A stretch of 64,000 bases of DNA from Mayfieldus sp963740555 (lineage in GTDB: Bacteria > Actinomycetota > Thermoleophilia > Solirubrobacterales > 70-9): assembly GCA_963740555.1 (NCBI GenBank), contig CAVUES010000015.1, positions 1 to 64,000 of the forward strand. The letters are read 5' to 3'. Under the pieces are notes generated by a model. The model ran no database searches. It saw only the letters and a program-made list of their open reading frames with translations, and was not told the origin of the DNA. The position numbers were made by a program, and so were the translations under genes. This document shows positions 31,717-40,412 of the stretch, piece by piece; position 1 is the stretch's first letter; each line of letters begins with the position of its first letter.

Positions 31717-34344
31717 GTGCCTGAGGATCGCCGTAAAGCCCTGGAGGAAACGACGCGCTACGACCCCGCGAAGGTCGAGCGGCGGGTATTCGACGAGTGG
31801 ATGAAGGCCGGCTACTTCCATCCAGCGGCCGAAGGCACCCCGGACGAGAACTACTCGATCGCGATCCCGCCGCCCAACGTGACCGGCGCCCTGCACATGG
31901 GCCACGCGCTCAACGGCTCGATCCAGGACGCGCTTGTCCGCATGCAGCGGATGCGGGGTCGCAACACGCTGTGGCTTCTCGGCACCGACCACGCCGGCAT
32001 CGCGACCCAGGCGGTGGTCGAGAAGGAGCTTCGCGACCAGGGAACGTCGCGCCGGGAGCTGGGCCGGGAGGCGTTTCTGGAACGGGTCTGGGCCTGGAAG
32101 CAGCGCTACGGCAGCCAGATCGTCGACCAGTACAAGCGCCTCGGCGCCTCCTGCGACTACGAGCGCGAGCGCTTCACCCTCGACGAGGGCTACGCGAAGG
32201 CGGTGCACCGGGTGTTCGTGAAGCTGTTCGAGAAGGGCTACATCTACCGCGACAACTACATCGTCAACTGGGATCCGGGTTCGCACTCGGCGATCTCCGA
32301 CCTCGAGGTCGAGAGCCGCACGGTCACCGACACGATGTTCGAGATCGACTATCCGCTCGAGGACGGCGACGGGGTGCTGACGGTGGCGACGGTGCGCCCG
32401 GAGACGATGCTCGCCGACACCGCCGTGGCGGTGAACCCGAGCGACGAGCGCTACAAGTCGCTGGTCGGCCGTCACGCGATCCTGCCCCTGGTCGGGCGGC
32501 GGCTGCCGATCATCGCCGACGACTACATCGATCCCGAGTTCGGGACCGGGGCACTCAAGGTCACCCCCGGTCACGACACCAACGACTTCGAGATCGGACG
32601 CCGCCACGGGCTCGAGGAGATGACGGTGATCGGCGAGGACGGCCGCATGACCGAGGCCGCCGGGGAGCGCTTTGCCGGGCTCGGCCTCGAGGAGGCGCAG
32701 GAGGCCGTCGTCGAGGCGCTTCGCGCCGAGGGGCTGATTCGGGCCGAGCACCACTACGAGCACTCGGTGCCCTTCTCGCATCGCTCCGGTGCTCGCATCG
32801 AGCCGCTGATCTCGCTGCAGTGGTTCTGCCGCATGGACGAGCTGGCCGGGCCGGCGATCGAGGTCGTGAAGCGCGACGAGGTGAGAATCGTCCCCGAGCA
32901 GTGGAAGCGGGTTTATCTGGACTGGATGGCCGAGATCCGGCCCTGGTGTGTCTCGCGCCAGCTCTGGTGGGGCCACCGGCTGCCGGTTTGGTACTGCGAC
33001 GCCTGCGAGGAGGTCTACGTCGCGGAGACAGCCCCGGAGCGCTGCGGCGCGTGCGGCGGCGAGCTGCGCCAGGACGAGGACGTGCTCGACACCTGGTTCA
33101 GCTCCGCCCTGTGGCCCTTCGCGACCCTCGGCTGGCCCGACGAGACGCCGGAGCTTGCCGCCTTCTATCCGACCAGCTTTCTGACCACGGCGCGGGAGAT
33201 CATCTTCCTCTGGGTCGCGCGGATGATCATGATGGGCCTCGAGTTTCCCGGCGCGATCCCCTTCGACGACGTCTACGTGCACTCGGTGATCCAGGCCCGC
33301 GACGGGCGGCGGATGTCGAAGAGCCTCGGCACCGGGATCGATCCGGTGCAGGAGATCGACGTGCACGGGGCCGATGCGCTGCGCTTCGGGCTGCTGACGA
33401 TGTCCTCGACCCAGGACGTGCGCTATTCCGACGCCAAGGTGCAGCAGGGGCGCGACCTGGCGAACAAGCTCTGGAACGCGTCGCGGTTGATCCTGCTGAA
33501 TGTTCAGCAGGATCAACCGCCAAACAATGCGCGGCAGGACCAAGTTCCTGCCGCGGTCGATGAAGGGACGGGGTCTGCGCGGCCCGCCCTGAGCCCGTCG
33601 GCGCCCGAGGATCGCTGGATCCTTTCCCGCCTACAGCGCGCGGTCGAGGAGGTCACCGGCAACCTCGAGAGCTATGACTTCGCGCACGCGGCGCTGGAGG
33701 CCTATCGCTTCGTCTGGGCCGAGTTCTGCGACTGGTATCTGGAGATCGCCAAGCCGCGCCTGTACGGGGGGGACGGCGAGGTCTCGGTGGTCCTGCTCTG
33801 GGTGCTCGAGCAGACGCTCGCCCTGGTCCACCCGATCATGCCCTTCGTCAGCGAGGAGATTTGGTCGCATCATCCCTACCGCGAGGGCCATCTCGCCGTG
33901 CATCCCTTTCCTGTGGTCGACGGGTCAATGGTTGACCCCGACGCGGAGGCCGACGTCGGGGCGGCGATCGAGCTGACCCGCAGGCTGCGTGCTTGGCGCG
34001 AGCTGGCCGAGGTGGACGTCAAGAGCGTGCTCAGCGCGCGCATCGACGGCGGGCCTCCGCATGAGTTCGTCGGGCGTCTATCCCGGTTTGATTTCTCGGC
34101 CGACGGCGGCGATTCGCTGGCCTCGATCGGGCCGGTGCAGGTCCTCGCCACCGAGGACATCGACGCCGACGTGGTCCGCGAGCGGATCGAGGCGCGGCGC
34201 ACCGAGCTACGCGCCGAGATCGAGCGCGCAGAACGCAAGCTCGCCAACAAGGGATTCGTCGACAAGGCGCCGGAGGAAGTGGTGGCGGAGGAACGCGAGA
34301 AGCTGGCTGCCTACCGAGCCGAGTTGGAGGAACTTGGTTCCTAG
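31717..34344 (+). CDS. valS: Valyl-tRNA synthetase
   Basis: The 875-residue class I synthetase has NVTGALHMGHAL (HIGH region), a CP1 editing domain and RRMSKSLGTGIDP (KMSKS). It also has a zinc-ribbon-like insert (CDACEEV, CGACGGEL) and a C-terminal coiled-coil (IEARRTELRAEIERAERKLANKGFV). GTG 31717 is the start. At about residues 589-613 the anticodon-domain junction contains a segment, rich in Gln, Asn and Ala, encoded by two perfect palindromes; this looks like an in-frame insertion relative to the family. It attaches Val to tRNA-Val in the cytosol. Confidence 0.95.
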   Translation: MPEDRRKALEETTRYDPAKVERRVFDEWMKAGYFHPAAEGTPDENYSIAIPPPNVTGALHMGHALNGSIQDALVRMQRMRGRNTLWLLGTDHAGIATQAVVEKELRDQGTSRRELGREAFLERVWAWKQRYGSQIVDQYKRLGASCDYERERFTLDEGYAKAVHRVFVKLFEKGYIYRDNYIVNWDPGSHSAISDLEVESRTVTDTMFEIDYPLEDGDGVLTVATVRPETMLADTAVAVNPSDERYKSLVGRHAILPLVGRRLPIIADDYIDPEFGTGALKVTPGHDTNDFEIGRRHGLEEMTVIGEDGRMTEAAGERFAGLGLEEAQEAVVEALRAEGLIRAEHHYEHSVPFSHRSGARIEPLISLQWFCRMDELAGPAIEVVKRDEVRIVPEQWKRVYLDWMAEIRPWCVSRQLWWGHRLPVWYCDACEEVYVAETAPERCGACGGELRQDEDVLDTWFSSALWPFATLGWPDETPELAAFYPTSFLTTAREIIFLWVARMIMMGLEFPGAIPFDDVYVHSVIQARDGRRMSKSLGTGIDPVQEIDVHGADALRFGLLTMSSTQDVRYSDAKVQQGRDLANKLWNASRLILLNVQQDQPPNNARQDQVPAAVDEGTGSARPALSPSAPEDRWILSRLQRAVEEVTGNLESYDFAHAALEAYRFVWAEFCDWYLEIAKPRLYGGDGEVSVVLLWVLEQTLALVHPIMPFVSEEIWSHHPYREGHLAVHPFPVVDGSMVDPDAEADVGAAIELTRRLRAWRELAEVDVKSVLSARIDGGPPHEFVGRLSRFDFSADGGDSLASIGPVQVLATEDIDADVVRERIEARRTELRAEIERAERKLANKGFVDKAPEEVVAEEREKLAAYRAELEELGS
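33483..33555. repeat. Two perfect palindromes inside the valS coding frame
   Basis: The first has 18-bp arms (33483-33500 with 33503-33520) and a 2-base centre. The second has 10-bp arms (33530-33539 with 33546-33555) and a 6-base loop. All positions in the arms pair. They encode a Gln/Asn-rich linker just before the conserved DRWILSRL motif. A shorter inverted repeat, GGGTCAA/TTGACCC, occurs at 33922-33938 in the same gene. They look like selfish or structural palindromes tolerated in a protein linker. Confidence 0.7.
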
Positions 34345-34386
34345 TTCCTAGTTCCTCGTTCCTAGGAACAAGTGACAAGGAACAAG
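34337..34386. repeat. Tandem 7-bp repeats and inverted copies between valS and folC
   Basis: GTTCCTA occurs at 34337, 34344 and 34358, with GTTCCTC at 34351. These are followed by inverted copies (CCTAGGAAC at 34361-34369, then GGAACAAG at 34365-34372 and 34379-34386). The first copy overlaps the valS stop region and the last ends 4 bp before ATG of folC. It can fold into alternative hairpins that would hide the folC start region. Confidence 0.55.
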
Positions 34387-34390
34387 CAAC

Positions 34391-35662
34391 ATGAGCCCGC
34401 ACTTCGATCCCGAGGCTTACCTCGACTCCCTCGAACCGCTCGGATGGCGATTCGGCCTCGAGCGCATGCACCGGCTCACTTCCGTGCTCGGCATGCCCCA
34501 GCACCGCTTCGCGTCGGTCCACGTCGTCGGCACCAACGGCAAGTCCTCGGTCGCGCGGATGATCGCCGCGCTGCTGGAGGCGCACGGGGTGAGCGCGGGC
34601 ATCTGCCTCTCACCGCACCTGGTGCGCTGGTCCGAGCGGGTGCGCATCCGCGGCCAGGAGATCGAGCCGGGGGCATTCGATGCCGCGGTGGAACGGACGG
34701 CACAGGCAGCCGAGGCCGCGAATCGAGCCCTCGAGGAGGGCGACGCGGTGACCCAGTTCGAGGCGGCGACCGCCGCCGCATTCGTCGCCCTCGCCGCCGC
34801 CGGGGTGTCGGCCGGGGTGATCGAGGCTGGACTGGGAGGGAGGCTCGACGCGACCAACGTGATCCCCTCTCGGGTCGCGGTGCTTACCTCGGTGGGGCTC
34901 GACCACACCGAGTACCTCGGCGAGACCGAGGCCGAGATCGCGGGCGAGAAGCTCGCGGTCCTGCGCGACCACTCGGTGCTCGTCACCGGAGAACTCAGCG
35001 ACGAGGTCGACGCGCTTGCCGCCGACATGGCACGTCAGCGCGGCGCCGCGCACGTGCGGGCCCCGATCGACCCCGGGGCCGAGATCGCGCTGCGCGCCGC
35101 GGGTGCCTTTCAGCGCCGCAACTTTGCCCTTGCCGCCGCGGCCGCCGAGGCCTTCCTGGGGAGCCTGGAGACCGACGCGGTGCGCAAGGTGGCCGCGACG
35201 CTGACCATCCCGGGGCGCCTCGAGGTCGTCGCGAGCGACCCGATCACGATCCTCGATGTGGCCCACAACCCCGACGGCGCCGCGGCGCTCGCCGAGGCCC
35301 TCCCCGCGGTCACCGGGGGCCGGCCGGTATTCGCCTGCATCGGGATCCTGGCCGACAAGGACGCCGAGGCGATGCTTCGGGCGCTTGCGCCGGCGCTCGA
35401 GCATGCGGTCTGCACCGAGCTGCCGGTCGAGCGCCTGCGGGCCAGCGGGCGCCCCGGTGCCCATTCCTGGTCCGCCTCCGAGCTGGAGGAAATCTGCCGC
35501 CTGTTGGACCTGTCTGCGGAGACCGTCGAGGAGCCGGCTGCGGCGCTGGCGCGCGCGGGCGAGCTTGCCGCGGCGCGCGGTGGCGTCGCGCTCGTCGCCG
35601 GTTCCCATTACCTTCTGGGGGCGGCATGGACAAAGAGGCACGCTCAGAGCTTCTCTCGATGA
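34391..35662 (+). CDS. folC: Folylpolyglutamate synthase/dihydrofolate synthase
   Basis: The 423-residue Mur-ligase-type enzyme has P-loop HVVGTNGKSSVARM, SPHLVRWSERVRIRG (the folate-binding loop region), EAGLGGRLDATNV and DVAHNPDG. It adds glutamates to folates and/or makes dihydrofolate from dihydropteroate, ATP and Glu in the cytosol. ATG 34391 follows the repeat-rich valS-folC junction. Its 3' end overlaps a small membrane-protein gene by 37 bp. Confidence 0.92.
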   Translation: MSPHFDPEAYLDSLEPLGWRFGLERMHRLTSVLGMPQHRFASVHVVGTNGKSSVARMIAALLEAHGVSAGICLSPHLVRWSERVRIRGQEIEPGAFDAAVERTAQAAEAANRALEEGDAVTQFEAATAAAFVALAAAGVSAGVIEAGLGGRLDATNVIPSRVAVLTSVGLDHTEYLGETEAEIAGEKLAVLRDHSVLVTGELSDEVDALAADMARQRGAAHVRAPIDPGAEIALRAAGAFQRRNFALAAAAAEAFLGSLETDAVRKVAATLTIPGRLEVVASDPITILDVAHNPDGAAALAEALPAVTGGRPVFACIGILADKDAEAMLRALAPALEHAVCTELPVERLRASGRPGAHSWSASELEEICRLLDLSAETVEEPAAALARAGELAAARGGVALVAGSHYLLGAAWTKRHAQSFSR

Positions 35663-35745
35663 TGGGCCTGGTCGCCGCCGCCGTAGCGGTGGTGATACTG
35701 GTCTTCTTCGGTATCGGCTACCTGTTCGGCAGGATGTTCCTGTGA
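35626..35745 (+). CDS. 39-residue single-TM small protein
   Basis: ATG 35626 opens inside the end of folC in another frame and encodes MDKEARSELLSMMG followed by one strong TM helix (about residues 14-36, rich in Val, Ala, Ile, Phe) and a short RMFL tail. The composition is very unlike random GC-rich translation, which supports a real gene coupled to folC. Function unknown; perhaps a membrane-protein regulator. Confidence 0.5.
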   Translation: MDKEARSELLSMMGLVAAAVAVVILVFFGIGYLFGRMFL

Positions 35746-35850
35746 GCGGCGGAACGTGCGTGAGCGGGCGAGCGCGCCCAGGGGCCTGAGAAAGGGGATT
35801 GCGCCCCTCGTGCCGAAGTAGACTGGCCCGCTCCCTTCCAGGGAAAACGC

Positions 35851-36501
35851 ATGCAAACGGCGATTTTCGGCATCAGCAACGGCGGCCTCAACCTGGCCGC
35901 GAACCTCTTCGTGATGGCACTGGTCATCGTCTGGCTGGCGCTGATCGTGTGGACCTATTTCGACGCCCGCCGGCGGATCGAGGACCCCGTGCTCGTCACC
36001 TGCGCCACGGCCGCCTCGCTGTTTCCCTTCATCGGCACCTTCATCTATTCGATTCTGCGCCCGCCGGAGTTCCTCGAGGACGCTAAGGAGCGCGAGCTGG
36101 AGATCAAGGCGGCCGAACTGAGGGTGCGCCAGCTCTCCGAGCTTTCGTGCCCGAACTGCCACTACCCGGTCGAGAAGAACTACCTCCGGTGCCCCAACTG
36201 CCAGCGTCGCCTCAAGGACCCCTGCGAGAGCTGCGGCAAGCCGGTCGACCCGCGCTGGGCGCTCTGCCCCTATTGCGAGACAGCATTGCCCGGCCGTCAG
36301 CGTCAGCCGCGACAGGGGGAGATGGGGGAGCGCAAGCCGTCCCGGGAAGCGCCGCAACGGACGCCGCCCCGCCGCACGCCGGCGGCGCAGCGCTCAGCCA
36401 AGCGCACCGCTTCGCCGACCGCGGGCAAGGGCAAGCCGGGCCCCGCCGACGGCGCTCCCGCGGAGACGCCGGAACGGCCGCGGGCGGCGCGGCGCAAGTA
36501 G
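35851..36501 (+). CDS. Membrane protein with double zinc ribbon
   Basis: The 216-residue product has two N-terminal TM segments (ANLFVMALVIVWLALIVWTYF and a shorter one around ATAASLFPFIGTFIYSIL), a short helix and four CxxC knuckles (CPNC, CPNC, CESC, CPYC) forming two zinc ribbons at about 107-150. The tail is basic and Pro/Ala-rich. Zinc ribbons with TM anchors may bind nucleic acid or protein at the membrane. It sits 16 bp upstream of ndk. Conserved in this lineage by my recollection; no proven function. Confidence 0.6.
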   Translation: MQTAIFGISNGGLNLAANLFVMALVIVWLALIVWTYFDARRRIEDPVLVTCATAASLFPFIGTFIYSILRPPEFLEDAKERELEIKAAELRVRQLSELSCPNCHYPVEKNYLRCPNCQRRLKDPCESCGKPVDPRWALCPYCETALPGRQRQPRQGEMGERKPSREAPQRTPPRRTPAAQRSAKRTASPTAGKGKPGPADGAPAETPERPRAARRK

Positions 36502-36517
36502 GTTGGACCGCTAGCGC

Positions 36518-36928
36518 ATGTCGCGCACCCTGATCCTGGTCAAGCCGGATGCTTTCGAGCGCGGCCTCACCGGAGAGGTGATCGCCCGCTTCGAGCGCAA
36601 GGGCCTGCGGCTGCTGGCGCTCAAGCAGCTGCAGATCGACAAGGAGTTCGCCGGCGTCCACTACGAGGAGCACACCGAGAAGCCCTTCTTCGGCGAGTTG
36701 GTCGAGTTCATCACCCAGGGACCGCTGGTGGCGATGGTGATGGAAGGTCCCGAAGCGGTCGCGGCGGCGCGGCAGGTGATCGGCGCCACCAATCCGGTCG
36801 AAGCATCCCCCGGCTCGATCCGCGGCGACTACGCCGTCGAGGTCACCTTCAACCTCGTCCACGGCTCCGACTCCGACGAGTCGGCCGAGCGCGAGATCGG
36901 CATCTGGTTCCCGGAGCTGGGCAACTGA
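36518..36928 (+). CDS. ndk: Nucleoside diphosphate kinase
   Basis: The 136-residue enzyme has TLILVKPDAFERGLTGEVI at the N-terminus, the active-site His in NLVHGSDS and the ESAEREIGIWF tail. It transfers gamma phosphate between NTPs and NDPs through the phospho-His intermediate. Length and motifs are standard. Confidence 0.95.
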   Translation: MSRTLILVKPDAFERGLTGEVIARFERKGLRLLALKQLQIDKEFAGVHYEEHTEKPFFGELVEFITQGPLVAMVMEGPEAVAAARQVIGATNPVEASPGSIRGDYAVEVTFNLVHGSDSDESAEREIGIWFPELGN

Positions 36929-36979
36929 CGCCCAGCCTCCACACGCGCGGATGACGCCGCATGCCGTCGCTGGATCGAC

Positions 36980-36997
36980 ACCCGCGTCTTCGCGGGT
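36980..36997 (+). terminator. Hairpin after ndk, possible terminator
   Basis: ACCCGCG (36980-36986) and CGCGGGT (36991-36997) pair perfectly around a TCTT loop. It is 50 bp after the ndk stop and has no clear T-run, so termination is possible but not certain. Confidence 0.4.
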
Positions 36998-37059
36998 AGC
37001 ACCACTACCCGCTTCAGCCGCGACTGCCGCCCAGCTCGGCCTGCGACGCCCCCGCGCAC

Positions 37060-37641
37060 ATGCAGGCTGAGGTCAGTCGCCCGCGGCTGAAGGTCGTCCT
37101 CGCCTCGCGGTCTCCGCAGCGCCTCGAGCTCCTCGAGCGGCTCGGGTTGCTGTTCGAGGTCGTCGTTCCGGAGGTCGAGGAGGTCGGCGAGGGCGACCCC
37201 GCCGACGCGGTACTGGAGAACGCGCGTCGCAAGGCGGCCGCGGTCGGCGCCACCGATGCACTGGTGATCGGTTGCGACACGGACGTCGTCGTCGACGACC
37301 GGGCGTTGGGCAAGCCGGCCGACGAGGGCGCCGCCCGCGATTTCATCGAGCAGCTCTCCGGGCGTTCGCATGAGGTGTTGAGCGGCCTGGTCCTCCTGGG
37401 GCCCGAGCCGGACCGCATCCGCGAGGGGGTCGCCCGCAGCGTCGTCACCTTCAGGCCCCTCGGCGCGGAGGAGCTGGACCGCTACGTTGCCACCGGTGAA
37501 TGGCGGGACCGCGCCGGCGGCTACGCGATCCAGGGACTCGGATCGACGCTCGCGGAGCGGATCGAGGGCGACATCTCGAACGTGATCGGTTTGCCGCTTG
37601 GGCTGCTGCTCGAGTTGGCGCCGGAGCTCTCGACGTCATAA
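37060..37641 (+). CDS. maf: Maf family nucleotide pyrophosphatase
   Basis: The 193-residue product has the family signature VVLASRSPQRLELLERLGL, then VIGCDTDVVVDDRALGKP, GRSHEVLSGLVL and RAGGYAIQGLGSTLAERIEGD. Maf proteins are house-cleaning pyrophosphatases acting on modified or canonical NTPs and affect septum formation. It lies upstream of the mre cluster, a common neighbourhood. Confidence 0.92.
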   Translation: MQAEVSRPRLKVVLASRSPQRLELLERLGLLFEVVVPEVEEVGEGDPADAVLENARRKAAAVGATDALVIGCDTDVVVDDRALGKPADEGAARDFIEQLSGRSHEVLSGLVLLGPEPDRIREGVARSVVTFRPLGAEELDRYVATGEWRDRAGGYAIQGLGSTLAERIEGDISNVIGLPLGLLLELAPELSTS

Positions 37642-37762
37642 CTTGCGGCGGCTTAGCCGCCTGACAGACACTTGCGGCCGCTCCGCGGCCTGACATGCAT
37701 CTGCGGCGACACTCTGTGTCGCCGCCCCACAGCACCGTGCCGGCGCGCAACGCGCCGGCACG
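37641..37762. repeat. Array of four perfect 3-nt-loop hairpins upstream of mreB
   Basis: Stems are 37647-37652/37656-37661, 37676-37681/37685-37690, 37703-37712/37716-37725 and 37736-37747/37751-37762, all with exact pairing and 3-base loops. The first three sit in a repeated framework (ACTTGCGGC...GCCTGACA, about 29 bp each) in which loop-side bases vary but pairing is kept. This is REP-like. The rest of the 307-bp gap to mreB has no gene; a weak TTGCGC...TAGACT promoter-like pair is seen near 37808-37834. Confidence 0.7.
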
Positions 37763-37948
37763 ACCTCACTGAGCTGGGCACGATGTTTCGCGCTCTTTGC
37801 GCGGAATTTGCGCAGGCATGTGCTTCGCTAGACTTCGCCCGGCGTTTCGCCCCGAAAATCGCAGATCCCGGCGAGCGCTAGGCGCCCGTTGGGTCGCCGG
37901 GCGCGACCCGAAAACCCCTCACCCAAGAGCGTTTCCAAAACCCAACAC

Positions 37949-38995
37949 ATGGGCGTACTCAGCTACCTGACCGGACTCGGCGGCCGCGATATGGCGGTCG
38001 ACCTCGGAACGGCCAACACGCTCGTCTACGTGCGTGGCCGCGGCATCGTGCTCTCGGAGCCCTCCGTGGTCGCGATCGACTCCCGTACCGGCGCCGTGCA
38101 CGCGGTCGGCATCGAGGCCAAGCGAATGCTCGGCCGTACGCCGGGCACGATCAGCGCCATCCGGCCGCTCAAGGACGGCGTGATCGCCGACTTCGACGTC
38201 ACCGAGCAGATGCTGCGGCACTTCATCAACAAGGTTCATCAGAACCGCTTCGCGCATCCGCGCGTAGTCGTCTGCGTTCCATCCGGCGTCACCGGGGTCG
38301 AGAAGCGGGCCGTCGAGGAGGCCTGTCTTTCCGCCGGCGCTCGTCACGCCTACTTGATCGAGGAGCCGATGGCGGCGGCGATAGGCGCCGGCCTTCCGGT
38401 CGCCGAGCCGACCGGGTCGATGATCGTCGACGTCGGCGGCGGCACCAGCGAGGTCGCCGTGATCTCGCTCGGCGGGATCGTCGTCTCGCAGTCGATCCGG
38501 ATCGGCGGCGACGAGCTCGACGAGGCGATCACCAACTACTGCAAGCACGAATACAAGCTGATGATCGGCCAGCAGACCGCCGAGGAAGTGAAGCTCGAAG
38601 CCGGTTCGGCGTCACCGTTGCCGGAGGAGGTGCGGGCCGAGATTCGCGGCCGTGACTTGGTTTCCGGGCTGCCGCGGACGATCACCCTCACCTCGGAGGA
38701 GGTCCGGGGCGCGCTCGAGGAGCCGCTGAACCAGATCATCGGCGCCGTCAAGGACACCCTCGACCGCACGCCGCCGGAGCTGGCGGGTGACATCATGGAC
38801 CGCGGCATAACGCTGGCCGGCGGCGGTTCTTTGTTGCAGGGACTCGAGCAGCGTTTGCGCGACGAGTGTCAGATGCCGTGCCAGCTGGCCGAATCACCCC
38901 TGACCTGTGTGGCGGTCGGCTCCGGCCTTTCGCTGGAGGAATTCGAGGCTATCCACCGTGCGAGCAAGAATTCGGGGTCAAAGCAATATCTATGA
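37949..38995 (+). CDS. mreB: Rod shape-determining protein MreB
   Basis: The 348-residue actin homologue has DLGTANTLVYVRGRGIVLSEPSV (phosphate 1), GVTGVEKRAVEEACLSAGA, VDVGGGTSEVAVISLGGIV (phosphate 2) and TLAGGGSLLQGL (adenosine). ATG 37949 gives the usual MreB start; the in-frame upstream ATG adds an unconserved tail. It forms membrane-bound filaments guiding sidewall synthesis with MreC, MreD, PBP2 and RodA, all encoded next, so the cell is probably rod-shaped. Confidence 0.95.
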   Translation: MGVLSYLTGLGGRDMAVDLGTANTLVYVRGRGIVLSEPSVVAIDSRTGAVHAVGIEAKRMLGRTPGTISAIRPLKDGVIADFDVTEQMLRHFINKVHQNRFAHPRVVVCVPSGVTGVEKRAVEEACLSAGARHAYLIEEPMAAAIGAGLPVAEPTGSMIVDVGGGTSEVAVISLGGIVVSQSIRIGGDELDEAITNYCKHEYKLMIGQQTAEEVKLEAGSASPLPEEVRAEIRGRDLVSGLPRTITLTSEEVRGALEEPLNQIIGAVKDTLDRTPPELAGDIMDRGITLAGGGSLLQGLEQRLRDECQMPCQLAESPLTCVAVGSGLSLEEFEAIHRASKNSGSKQYL

Positions 38996-39023
38996 CCACC
39001 CCCAAGAGACTTAGGTCCTCTTC

Positions 39024-39860
39024 GTGTATCGAAAGCAAGTCCGCCGCCGCAGAGCGGTACTGGCGCTACTAGTCATCAGCTCCTTCGCGCTGCTGACCGC
39101 CACCTACGGCTCTCAGTCGGGTGGGCTTCAGCGCGGGGTGAGCGCCGTCTTCGGGCCTCTCCAGGAGGGCGCCGACCGTGCCCTGAAGCCTGCCCGCGAC
39201 ACGATCAACTGGTTCGACGAGACCTTCGCCGCCCGCGGCGACAAGAAGCGCCTCCAGCAGGAGGTTGAGCAGCTGCGCACGCAGGTGGCCGAGGGCCAGA
39301 CGGCGCTTTCGGAGAACAATCAGCTGCGCAAGCTTCTCGGCCTGCGCCAGGCCGGCAAGCTGCCGCTCGGCTTCACGCCGGTGACCGGGAGGGTGATCGC
39401 CCGCTCGCCGACGATCTGGTACTCGACCGTGACGATCGACCACGGCACCGGCTCCGGCGTCCACGTCAACGACCCGGTGATCAGCGGCGACGGGCTGGTC
39501 GGCCGCGTCACCTCGGCGACCGGCGGCACGGCACAGGTGACTTTGATCACCGACCACACCAGCGCCGTCTCGGCAAAGGTCGTGCCCTCGGGTATCCAGG
39601 GCGTGATCCGGCCTGAGGTCGGGAACCCGGCCGATCTGGTGCTCGACTTCATCGACTCCAGCAAGCACGTGCAGCAGGGCCAGACGGTCGTCACCTCGGG
39701 CTGGACGGCGCGCGGGCTCTCCTCCTTCTATCCCTACGGGATTCCGCTCGGCAGGGTGACCCAGGCCACGATCGCCGAGCAGGAGGCCAGCCAGCAGGTC
39801 CACGTACGCCCCTTCGCGGACCTGCGCCAGCTGGAGTTCGTCCAGGTGCTGACCAAGTGA
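39024..39860 (+). CDS. mreC: Rod shape-determining protein MreC
   Basis: The 278-residue product starts at GTG with a short cytosolic tail, one TM helix (AVLALLVISSFALLTATYG), a coiled coil (KKRLQQEVEQLRTQVAEG) and the beta-barrel domain with GRVIARSPTIWYSTVTID, VNDPVISGDGLVGRV and VTLITDHTSAVSA. It forms the periplasmic-side scaffold linking MreB to the PBP2-RodA pair. It overlaps mreD by 4 bp. Confidence 0.92.
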   Translation: MYRKQVRRRRAVLALLVISSFALLTATYGSQSGGLQRGVSAVFGPLQEGADRALKPARDTINWFDETFAARGDKKRLQQEVEQLRTQVAEGQTALSENNQLRKLLGLRQAGKLPLGFTPVTGRVIARSPTIWYSTVTIDHGTGSGVHVNDPVISGDGLVGRVTSATGGTAQVTLITDHTSAVSAKVVPSGIQGVIRPEVGNPADLVLDFIDSSKHVQQGQTVVTSGWTARGLSSFYPYGIPLGRVTQATIAEQEASQQVHVRPFADLRQLEFVQVLTK

Positions 39861-40405
39861 TCGTCACCCCCCGCATCCTGATTCGCATCGTCGCGATCGT
39901 CCTGCTGGCCGTCCTGCTGCAGCTCTCCTTCTTCTCGCAGGTGGAGGTCTTCCATACCAGCCCCGACGTGCTGCCGGCGGTGGTCGTCTCGCTCGGGCTG
40001 CTCGGCGGCAGCCTTGCCGGCGCCGTGACCGGTTTCTCGGTCGGCCTGCTGGTTGACTGCCTGCTGGTCGAGGCGCTCGGCGCGACCTCGCTGGTGCTGC
40101 TCTCGGTCGGCTATCTGGCCGGGCTGTACCGGGAGCGCTTCGACGTCACCAACTCGCTCACGCCACCGCTGCTCTGCATGGGCCTCACCCTGCTCGCCGA
40201 GCTTTCGTTCGCGGCGGTGCAGCTGATGCTCGGGGTCGACGCCCCGATAAGCGCTCTGGTGATCCGCGATGTCGCGATCAAGAGCATCTACGCCTTCTTC
40301 CTCGGAATCCCGATCTACATCGGCATCCGCCGAATCCTGCGCCCCGCGCTGATCGAGGACCGGGCGGTACGGCGCCGCGCGCAACCAAGGATGATCGGGG
40401 CCTGA
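39857..40405 (+). CDS. mreD: Rod shape-determining protein MreD
   Basis: The 182-residue membrane protein has about five TM helices, starting at GTG overlapping the mreC stop. Hydrophobic segments include AIVLLAVLLQLSFFSQVEVF, LPAVVVSLGLLGGSLAGAVTG and AFFLGIPIYIGIRRILRP. Low sequence conservation is normal; position between mreC and mrdA is the main evidence. Confidence 0.88.
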   Translation: MIVTPRILIRIVAIVLLAVLLQLSFFSQVEVFHTSPDVLPAVVVSLGLLGGSLAGAVTGFSVGLLVDCLLVEALGATSLVLLSVGYLAGLYRERFDVTNSLTPPLLCMGLTLLAELSFAAVQLMLGVDAPISALVIRDVAIKSIYAFFLGIPIYIGIRRILRPALIEDRAVRRRAQPRMIGA

Positions 40406-40412
40406 TGCGCTG

